DNA from: Sphingobacterium sp. T2
Lineage (GTDB): Bacteria; Bacteroidota; Bacteroidia; Sphingobacteriales; Sphingobacteriaceae
Direction of reading: 5' to 3'
Length of the DNA stretch: 35,533 nucleotides
NCBI RefSeq assembly: GCF_000814685.1
Contig: NZ_JXAC01000010.1
Location: forward strand, 1-35,533
Below, piece after piece: positions 26,275 through 35,533 of this stretch. The first letter of the stretch is position 1; every line of letters begins with the position of its first letter. The notes under the pieces were generated by a model. The model was not told where the DNA came from and made no database searches. It saw nothing but the letters and a program-made list of their open reading frames with translations. The translations under genes and the position numbers were made by a program.

Positions 26275-26306
26275 TTTTTGAAATGTCAATCTGCTGTCTA
26301 TCTTTG
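26275..26306 (+). promoter_or_regulatory. tRNA-tuf operon promoter P1
   Basis: TTTTTG at 26275-26280, an 18-nt gap, then TATCTTTG at 26299-26306 followed by CA: a full Bacteroidota-type promoter, about 185 nt ahead of the first tRNA. Confidence 0.75.
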
Positions 26307-26398
26307 CATCATCAAAAACGAACTAAGTGATACAAATAAGGCGTTTTTGAGTGAGTTCTTTAAGAAAGAAAATAAAGAAAATATTTTAAAAAATTCTC

Positions 26399-26430
26399 TT
26401 GCAAATTTGGAATGAATTTTTCTATCTTTG
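26399..26430 (+). promoter_or_regulatory. tRNA-tuf operon promoter P2
   Basis: TATCTTTG at 26423-26430 followed by CA, with a TTG at 26399-26401 about 21 nt upstream and a TTTGG at 26406-26410 in between. It lies 60 nt ahead of the first tRNA, in tandem with P1. Confidence 0.72.
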
Positions 26431-26489
26431 CACCAGCTACTCGAAAGAGTAGGAGTTCTTCGAGAGTTTGATAAAATACTAAAATAAAA

Positions 26490-26562
<73 letters not shown>

Positions 26563-26585
26563 CTAAAGTGAGAAATCACTGGTTT

Positions 26586-26666
26586 GGAGGGGTTCCAGAG
26601 CGGTCAAATGGGACGGACTGTAAATCCGTTGCTTCGGCTTCGAAGGTTCGAATCCTTCTCCCTCCA
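26586..26666 (+). tRNA. tRNA-Tyr (anticodon GTA)
   Basis: An 81-nt tRNA with acceptor GGAGGGG/TCCCTCC, anticodon stem ACGGA/TCCGT, loop CTGTAAA with GTA at 26620-26622, a long variable arm (TGCTTCGGCTTCGA region) as expected for bacterial tRNA-Tyr, and T loop GGTTCGAATCC. CCA is not encoded. Confidence 0.97.
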
Positions 26667-26719
26667 CACGAAAGTTGTAGTTTACAATTAGTCGATACTA
26701 GAGGTTGTAAACAAAATAA

Positions 26720-26792
26720 GCGGAAGTAGCTCAGTTGGTAGAGCGATAGCCTTCCAAGCTATAGGTCGCGAGTTCGAACCTCGTCTTCCGCT
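26720..26792 (+). tRNA. tRNA-Gly (anticodon TCC)
   Basis: A 73-nt cloverleaf: acceptor GCGGAAG/CTTCCGC, anticodon stem ATAGC/GCTAT, loop CTTCCAA with TCC at 26753-26755, and T loop AGTTCGAACCT. CCA is not encoded. Confidence 0.97.
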
Positions 26793-26884
26793 CTAATTTT
26801 TCAAAGGTTTTTCAGTCTCTATCTTTCATAAGAAATAGTGTGTAAGGTGGAGGCATTATGTCGTAAGTAAACTTTTGATCATAA

Positions 26885-26956
<72 letters not shown>

Positions 26957-27027
26957 CTACAAAATTTTTTTTTATTTTTGTAAAGAATTTAATAGGAAAT
27001 ATTTAATAATTACTAATTCGCATAAAC

Positions 27028-28217
27028 ATGGCAAAAGAGAAATTTGACCGTAGTAAACCGCACTTAAACATAGGTACAATCGGTCACGTTGACCACGGTA
27101 AAACTACTACAACTGCAGCTATCACTAAAGTATTAGCTGATAGAGGTTTATCAGAAGCTCGTTCATTTGACTCTATCGACTCAGCTCCTGAAGAAAAAGA
27201 AACGTTGGTATCACTATCAATACATCTCACGTAGAATATCAAACAGAAAATCGTCACTATGCACACGTTGACTGTCCAGGTCACGCCGACTATGTGAAAA
27301 ACATGGTAACTGGTGCTGCGCAAATGGACGGTGCTATCATCGTTGTTGCTGCTACTGACGGTCCGATGCCTCAAACTCGTGAGCACATCTTGTTAGCACG
27401 TCAAGTAGGTGTACCTGCTCTTGTAGTGTTCTTAAATAAAGTTGACTTAGTAGACGACCCTGAGTTGTTAGACTTAGTAGAAATGGAAGTTCGCGAATTG
27501 TTGAACTTCTACGAATTCCCTGGTGATGAAGTTCCAGTAATTCGTGGTTCTGCTTTAGGTGCGTTGAATGGTGAAGAGAAATGGGTACAATCTATCGTAG
27601 ACTTGATGGCTGCTGTAGATAACTACATTCCAATTCCTCCACGTTTGAATGATCTTCCATTCTTGATGCCTATCGAGGACGTATTCTCAATCACTGGTCG
27701 TGGTACAGTAGCAACAGGTCGTATCGAAAGAGGTGTAATCAACACTGGTGACCCAGTTGAAATCTTGGGTATGGGTGCTGAAAACTTAAAATCTACTGTA
27801 ACTGGTGTGGAAATGTTCCGTAAAATCTTGGATTACGGTGAAGCCGGTGATAACGTAGGTTTATTGTTACGTGGTATCGAAAAAACTGATATCAAACGTG
27901 GTATGGTAATCTGTAAACCAGGTACTGTAACTCCTCACACTGAGTTCAAAGCTGAGGTTTACGTATTATCAAAAGCTGAAGGTGGTCGTCACACTCCATT
28001 CTTCAACAAATACCGCCCTCAATTCTATTTCCGTACTACTGACGTAACTGGTGAGATCACTTTACCAGAAGGTACTGAAATGGTTATGCCAGGTGATAAC
28101 GTTACAATCACTGTTAAATTGATTAGCGCTATCGCAATGGAAAAAGGTTTACGTTTCGCGATCCGCGAAGGTGGCCGTACAGTAGGTGCTGGTCAGGTAA
28201 CTGAAATCATTGCTTAA
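27028..28217 (+). CDS. tuf: Elongation factor Tu, frame broken by two nearby extra bases
   Basis: EF-Tu delivers aminoacyl-tRNA to the ribosome. GTPase motifs: [14 protein letters not shown] (P-loop), [12 protein letters not shown] (switch II), NKVDLVDD and GSALGALNG. Domains 2 and 3 follow ([35 protein letters not shown]). The frame from 27028 fails at about 27205 and the rest reads from about 27210. Dropping one A and one T in GAAACGTTGG (27200-27209) gives [20 protein letters not shown] and 395 residues, the usual length. Missing the switch-I sequence would be lethal, so the two bases are probably errors. It follows four tRNA genes and ends with a terminator. Confidence 0.97.
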
Positions 28218-28246
28218 TCTATTCGGATAGATTGGCGAAATATAAT

Positions 28247-28287
28247 AAAATAAGCTAATTAGCTGAGGCTGATTAGCTTATTTTTTT
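28247..28287 (+). terminator. tuf intrinsic terminator
   Basis: Arms AAAATAAGCTAAT / ATTAGCTTATTTT (28247-28259 with 28272-28284), a 12-nt loop and a T run, 30 nt after the tuf stop. Confidence 0.85.
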
Positions 28288-28334
28288 CAGATTAAAAAAA
28301 AGTGCTCTGAAAGTCAAAAAAAAAGCAAAAAATA

Positions 28335-28366
28335 TTTGGTCTAATGCTATCAGAACGCTATATTTG
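28335..28366 (+). promoter_or_regulatory. Promoter of tRNA-Trp-secE-nusG
   Basis: TTTGG at 28335-28339 and TATATTTG at 28359-28366 followed by CA, about 20 nt apart: a good Bacteroidota promoter starting RNA just ahead of tRNA-Trp at 28388. Confidence 0.72.
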
Positions 28367-28387
28367 CATCACAAAACAACAAAACAC

Positions 28388-28458
28388 ACGGGCATAGTTT
28401 AAAGGTAGAACGAAGGTCTCCAAAACCTTTGGTCTGGGTTCGAGTCCTGGTGCCCGTG
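28388..28458 (+). tRNA. tRNA-Trp (anticodon CCA)
   Basis: A 71-nt cloverleaf: acceptor ACGGGCA/TGCCCGT with G as discriminator, anticodon stem AAGGT/ACCTT, loop CTCCAAA with CCA at 28420-28422, and T loop GGGTTCGAGTCC. The 3' CCA is not encoded. It lies directly ahead of secE and is probably cut from the same transcript. Confidence 0.96.
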
Positions 28459-28481
28459 CTAAAACTTAAATAAACAATCAA

Positions 28482-28673
28482 ATGGCTAAAGTACTGGATT
28501 TTATTAAGGAGTCTTATCAAGAGGTGACAGGAAAGGTTACTTGGCCTACTTGGGCTCAATTGCAAAATCATGCGGTTGTGGTACTTGTAGCCTCGGTGAT
28601 CATAGCTTTAGTAGTACTGGTTATGGATAAAGCTTCAAGCAATATTCTGGAGTTGTTGTACGGTACTAAGTAA
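28482..28673 (+). CDS. secE: Preprotein translocase subunit SecE
   Basis: SecE clamps SecY in the inner-membrane protein channel. The 63-residue single-span form matches other bacteria outside the gamma-proteobacteria: a cytosolic amphipathic helix MAKVLDFIKESYQEVTGKVT, the conserved WPTWAQLQNHAVVVLVASVI hinge and the single membrane helix (about residues 30-50). It lies between tRNA-Trp and nusG, the standard position. Confidence 0.95.
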   Translation: MAKVLDFIKESYQEVTGKVTWPTWAQLQNHAVVVLVASVIIALVVLVMDKASSNILELLYGTK

Positions 28674-28695
28674 AGTTTATCGAAAAGATAATATT

Positions 28696-29241
28696 ATGGC
28701 TGATCAAAATTTAAAGTGGTACGTAGTTCGTGCTGTAAGTGGTAAAGAGAAGAAGGTGAAGCAATACGTGGAAGCGGAAGTAAATCGTCTGGGTATCCAA
28801 CACTTGGTACCTCAGGTTTTAATTCCGATGGAAAAGTATTACCAGATGCGCGATGGCAAGAAGATTGCCAAAGAACGTAACTACTATCCAGGATATGTGC
28901 TTATAGAAGCAGCATTGAACGGTGAGATTGAGCACGCTATAAAAAAATTAAATAGCGTAATCGGTTTCTTGGGAGATAAAGAAGGTAATGCGATTCCTTT
29001 GCGTCCATCTGAAGTAAATAGAATCTTGGGTAAAGTGGATGAGATGGCAGAGCAAGGTGAGTCGATCAATGTAGCATATTACGTTGGTGAATCGGTGAAA
29101 GTTATCGATGGTCCTTTCAATGGCTTCACCGGAGAGATCGAAGAGGTTCATGAGGATAAGAAGAAATTGACCGTAATGGTTAAAGTATTCGGTCGTAAGA
29201 CTCCTTTGGAGCTGAATTATATGCAAGTGGAAAAAGAATAA
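28696..29241 (+). CDS. nusG: Transcription termination/antitermination factor NusG
   Basis: NusG rides RNA polymerase and couples it to the ribosome or to Rho. The 181-residue protein has the NGN domain (KWYVVRAVSGKEKKVKQYVE, PGYVLIEAAL) and a C-terminal KOW domain (VGESVKVIDGPFNGFTGEIE, about residues 130-180). The frame is intact and the length normal. It is 22 nt after secE. A hairpin follows, then a new promoter for rplK. Confidence 0.97.
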   Translation: MADQNLKWYVVRAVSGKEKKVKQYVEAEVNRLGIQHLVPQVLIPMEKYYQMRDGKKIAKERNYYPGYVLIEAALNGEIEHAIKKLNSVIGFLGDKEGNAIPLRPSEVNRILGKVDEMAEQGESINVAYYVGESVKVIDGPFNGFTGEIEEVHEDKKKLTVMVKVFGRKTPLELNYMQVEKE

Positions 29242-29266
29242 AAGCGTAGGTGCATAGAAGATATTC

Positions 29267-29297
29267 AAAGGGCTTAATTTTCGGATTAAGCCCTTTC
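29267..29297 (+). terminator. Hairpin between nusG and rplK
   Basis: A perfect 12-bp stem AAAGGGCTTAAT / ATTAAGCCCTTT (29267-29278 with 29285-29296) with loop TTTCGG. The following sequence CTTAATAC is only moderately T-rich, so termination may be partial. Confidence 0.7.
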
Positions 29298-29377
29298 TTA
29301 ATACATGATATTCGGGTAAAAGGTTTAATTGAAAAATTTTTTTGACGCAAAATGTGGAAAATTTTTCGTTGAAACCT

Positions 29378-29407
29378 TTTGGAATTCAGAACTTCTTGTT
29401 ATCTTTG
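29378..29407 (+). promoter_or_regulatory. rplK operon promoter
   Basis: TTTGG at 29378-29382 and TATCTTTG at 29400-29407 followed by CA, with an 18-nt gap: a near-ideal Bacteroidota promoter. The leader to the rplK ATG is about 110 nt and could hold ribosomal-protein feedback control, though no structure was confirmed. Confidence 0.75.
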
Positions 29408-29525
29408 CACCTCGTTTAGATGTGTAAACTTTGGTTTTCCACTATACGATATATACGATAAAAAATGTTACGTTATTGCTTCCAACTTACTAACAAACAT
29501 TTAACAAATTAAAACACAAAAAAAA

Positions 29526-29968
29526 ATGGCAAAAGAAGTCAGTGCGTTAGTAAAATTACAAGTGAAGGGCGGTGCAGCAAATCCATCACCTCCAGTGGGC
29601 CCGGCTTTGGGTGCTAAGGGTGTGAATATTATGGATTTCTGTAAACAGTTCAACGCTCGTACGCAAGACAAACCAGGACAAGTATTGCCTGTTGTGATCA
29701 CTGTTTATGCCGACAAGTCTTTTGATTTTATCATCAAACTCCACCGGTAGCTGTTCAGTTGAAAGAGGTTACTAAAATTAAGAGTGGATCTGGTGAGCCT
29801 AACCGTAAGAAAGTTGCTTCTATTACATGGGAGCAAGTGGAGGCTATCGCCAAAGATAAAATGCCAGACTTGAACGCGTTTACTTTAGAATCAGCAATGC
29901 GTATGGTAGCTGGTACAGCTCGTAGTATGGGTATCACTGTTACAGGTGACGCTCCTTGGAAAAATTAA
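29526..29968 (+). CDS. rplK: 50S ribosomal protein L11, frame broken once
   Basis: L11 forms the GTPase-associated centre with 23S rRNA. The protein begins [20 protein letters not shown], contains [20 protein letters not shown] and the C-terminal RNA-binding half [20 protein letters not shown] and [12 protein letters not shown]. The frame ends at 29750, and the second half reads from about 29740; one missing A in the AAA at 29736-29738 restores [20 protein letters not shown] and 147 residues, the normal length. It heads rplK-rplA-rplJ-rplL-rpoB. Confidence 0.96.
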
Positions 29969-29990
29969 TTAACGAAATCAGTTTAAGAAA

Positions 29991-30689
29991 GTGGCTAGAT
30001 TAACAAAAAATCAAAAAGCGGCACTATCCAAAATTGAAGCTGGTAAGGCGTATACTTTAGCAGAAGCTGCGGCTTTGGTTAAAGACATTACTACAACTAA
30101 GTTTGATGCTTCTGTGGATATCGACGTGCGTTTAGGCGTAGATCCACGTAAAGCGAATCAAATGGTTCGTGGTATTGCGACATTACCTCACGGAACTGGT
30201 AAAACTGTACGTGTTTTGGCTTTAGTAACTCCTGATAAGGAAGAAGAAGCTAAAGCTGCCGGTGCAGACTACGTAGGTCTAGATGAGTATATCAGCAAAA
30301 TTGAAGGTGGTTGGACTGACGTTGACATTATTATCACTATGCCTTCGGTAATGGCTAAAGTTGGTAAATTGGGTCGTATCTTAGGTCCAAGAAACTTAAT
30401 GCCTAACCCTAAAACTGGTACAGTAACTACTGAAGTAGGAAAAGCTGTAGCAGATGTAAAAGGTGGTAAAATCGATTTTAAAGTTGACAAAAACGGTATC
30501 ATCCATACATCAATTGGAAAAGTGTCTTTCCCTGCAGAGAAGATTTATGAGAATGCATTAGAAGTATTACAGACTATTGCAAAGTTAAAGCCTTCAGCAG
30601 CTAAGGGAACATACTTCAAGAGTATCCATATCTCATCAACAATGAGTCCAGGTATTCCAGTTGAAACTAAATCAGTAGCAGGAATTTAA
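29991..30689 (+). CDS. rplA: 50S ribosomal protein L1
   Basis: L1 binds 23S rRNA at the L1 stalk and guides E-site tRNA out; in many bacteria it represses its own operon by binding mRNA. The 232-residue protein has [60 protein letters not shown] and [20 protein letters not shown]. The start is a GTG at 29991, reading [20 protein letters not shown]. The frame is intact. It is 22 nt after rplK and 2 nt before rplJ. Confidence 0.97.
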   Translation: MARLTKNQKAALSKIEAGKAYTLAEAAALVKDITTTKFDASVDIDVRLGVDPRKANQMVRGIATLPHGTGKTVRVLALVTPDKEEEAKAAGADYVGLDEYISKIEGGWTDVDIIITMPSVMAKVGKLGRILGPRNLMPNPKTGTVTTEVGKAVADVKGGKIDFKVDKNGIIHTSIGKVSFPAEKIYENALEVLQTIAKLKPSAAKGTYFKSIHISSTMSPGIPVETKSVAGI

Positions 30690-30691
30690 TC

Positions 30692-31210
30692 ATGAGAAAA
30701 GAAGAAAAACAAGAAATTGTTCAAGCTTTGGCCGAACAGATTAAATCTTACGGTAACTTCTACATTACTGATACTGCTGATTTAACTGTTGAAAAAGTCA
30801 ACGTAATACGCCGTAAATGTTTCGATGCTGGCATCAAAATGCAAGTGGCTAAAAACACTTTGTTTGAGAAGGCTTTAATCGAAGCAGGAATAGACGCACC
30901 AGAACTTGTTGGTGTACTTAAAGGTGCTTCTACTATTTTATTCTCTTCGACTGGTAATGCTCCAGCGAAATTGATCAAGCAATTGCGTAAAGAGAGCGAT
31001 AAACCTATCTTGAAAGCAGCTTATATCCAAGAGACTGTTTTCGTAGGCGACAAACAAATCGACGCATTAGTAAGCTTGAAATCGAAAGAAGAGCTTATCG
31101 GCGATATTATCTTGGCACTTCAATCGCCAGCGAAAAATGTTATCTCTGCTCTTTCATCGGGTGGAAATACCATTTCAGGTGTGCTTAAAGCTTTAGAACA
31201 AAGAGGATAA
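30692..31210 (+). CDS. rplJ: 50S ribosomal protein L10
   Basis: L10 is the base of the ribosomal stalk and carries L7/L12 dimers on its C-terminal helix. The 172-residue length is normal, with VNVIRRKCFDAGIKMQVAKN and TLFEKALIEAGI as family signatures and the helical tail LQSPAKNVISALSSGGNTIS. The frame is intact. It starts 2 nt after rplA, so no separate L10 leader is present ahead of it, unlike E. coli. Confidence 0.97.
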   Translation: MRKEEKQEIVQALAEQIKSYGNFYITDTADLTVEKVNVIRRKCFDAGIKMQVAKNTLFEKALIEAGIDAPELVGVLKGASTILFSSTGNAPAKLIKQLRKESDKPILKAAYIQETVFVGDKQIDALVSLKSKEELIGDIILALQSPAKNVISALSSGGNTISGVLKALEQRG

Positions 31211-31295
31211 CGAACGTCCTCTATCAAAAAGGTTGAATTAAGTTCGTGGATTAATTAACAATATTTTTTAAGAACATTCAAAAAATCAAAATAAA

Positions 31296-31674
31296 ATGGC
31301 AGATTTAAAACAACTTGCTGAACAGTTAGTTAACTTAACAGTAAAAGAAGTTAAAGAATTAGCTGATATCTTTAAAAGACGAGTACGGTATCGAGCCTGC
31401 TGCTGCTGCAGTTGCAGTTGCTGCTGCTCCAGCTGACGGTGGCGCTGGTGCTGCTGAGGAGAAAACTTCATTCGACGTTATCTTGAAAGACGCTGGTGGC
31501 CAAAAATTAGCTGTAGTTAAATTAGTTAAAGACTTAGCTGGTTTAGGCTTAAAAGAAGCTAAAGATTTAGTTGACGGTGCTCCTAAAGAATTAAAAACTG
31601 GCGTTTCTAAAGACGAAGCTGAAGCTTTGAAAAAACAATTAGAAGAAGCTGGTGCTGTAGTTGAAATTAAGTAA
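31296..31674 (+). CDS. rplL: 50S ribosomal protein L7/L12, frame broken once
   Basis: L7/L12 is the multi-copy stalk protein recruiting translation factors. ATG 31296 reads [20 protein letters not shown] and fails after ELADIF; one extra T in the TTT at 31371-31373 causes this. Dropping it gives [20 protein letters not shown], then the Ala-rich hinge, and the globular domain [20 protein letters not shown] with [20 protein letters not shown]. The joined product is 125 residues, the usual length. The Ala hinge repeats (GCTGCT) are normal for this protein. Confidence 0.96.
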
Positions 31675-31698
31675 TTTCAAATATCGTCAAAACGAGGT

Positions 31699-31726
31699 TA
31701 GACTCTGATAGTTTTATCAGAGTCTA
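31699..31726 (+). terminator. Hairpin between rplL and rpoB, probable attenuator
   Basis: A perfect 12-bp stem TAGACTCTGATA / TATCAGAGTCTA (31699-31710 with 31715-31726) with loop GTTT, 25 nt after rplL, followed by TTCCCGTTTTAA. It has no strong T run directly after it, so partial read-through into rpoB is likely, as known for E. coli. Confidence 0.72.
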
Positions 31727-31758
31727 TTCCCGTTTTAATACATTAAATCCGACAGGAC

Positions 31759-31780
31759 AGACGTTTGCTGGCGTCTTTTT
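31759..31780 (+). terminator. Second small terminator-like hairpin ahead of rpoB
   Basis: A 5-bp stem AGACG / CGTCT (31759-31763 with 31772-31776) with an 8-nt loop is followed by TTTT. It is short, but just after the larger hairpin; together they could attenuate rpoB transcription. Confidence 0.4.
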
Positions 31781-31837
31781 GTCATGCTTAAACAGCAAAA
31801 TAAAGTTCAGTTTTTTTAAACTAAAAATCTTATTCCC

Positions 31838-35533
<3,696 letters not shown>

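Noticed and set aside
27200-27209. Programmed ribosomal frameshifting in tuf or other split genes
   Set aside because: No slippery heptamer plus downstream structure is seen, the needed shifts differ between genes, and these families are not known to use frameshifting. Sequence error explains all cases.
31386-31471. GCT/GCA triplet repeat as a tandem repeat locus
   Set aside because: It encodes the Ala-rich hinge of L7/L12, which is normal for the protein.

Overview
The window looks like a chromosomal segment of a Bacteroidota bacterium close to Sphingobacterium (Sphingobacteriaceae). The grounds are protein wording I recognise from that family (EF-Tu, RpoB N-terminus, IleRS start, M28 peptidase, NuoA/NuoB), Bacteroidota-type promoters (TTTG, about 18-20 nt, TAnnTTTG), a bacillithiol gene (bshA), and AT-leaning DNA with short intergenic gaps. 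The genus call is recognition from memory, not a database search.

Layout. 1-1306: start of ileS (minus), an A-type Fe-S carrier (minus) and an unknown membrane-anchored protein (plus). 1473-8774, all plus: glyA, an ECF-type sigma factor, a membrane zinc peptidase, ffh, nuoA-nuoB, purK-purE. 8802-12408, minus: a Tat/lipoprotein TIM-barrel protein, frr, pyrH, bshA. 12499-13716, plus: a broken arfB (ribosome rescue), then an AT-rich orphan patch with one Cys-rich unknown gene. 13845-16757, minus: tatC-rpiB-M28 peptidase. 16837-21642, minus: the lipid cluster yceD-rpmF-plsX-fabH-accB-accC. 21709-26136: queH (minus), a beta-propeller-like lipoprotein (plus), a SirB1/transglutaminase-like protein (minus), a shrunken methyltransferase-like protein (plus) and an outer-membrane beta-barrel protein (minus). 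26299 to the end, plus: the classical translation/transcription block tRNA-Thr, tRNA-Tyr, tRNA-Gly, tRNA-Thr, tuf, tRNA-Trp, secE, nusG, rplK, rplA, rplJ, rplL, rpoB (cut by the window edge).

The genes are mostly core functions: translation and its rescue/recycling, protein targeting and export (ffh, tatC, secE), fatty acid and phospholipid initiation, purine and pyrimidine steps, and tRNA modification.

The strongest unusual signal is technical. About twenty single-base insertions or deletions break reading frames, many in single-copy essential genes (ffh, pyrH, fabH, plsX, rpmF, tuf, rplK, rplL, rpoB), often at short homopolymers. This is best read as uncorrected sequencing error; the split genes are reported here as single genes with the break point given. 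I found no phage, transposon, CRISPR array, toxin-antitoxin pair or defence system, and no convincing undescribed system. The best candidates for real biology are the Cys-rich orphan in the 12.9-13.7 kb patch, the methyltransferase-like protein lacking its catalytic core, and nuoAB separated from nuoC and joined to purKE.
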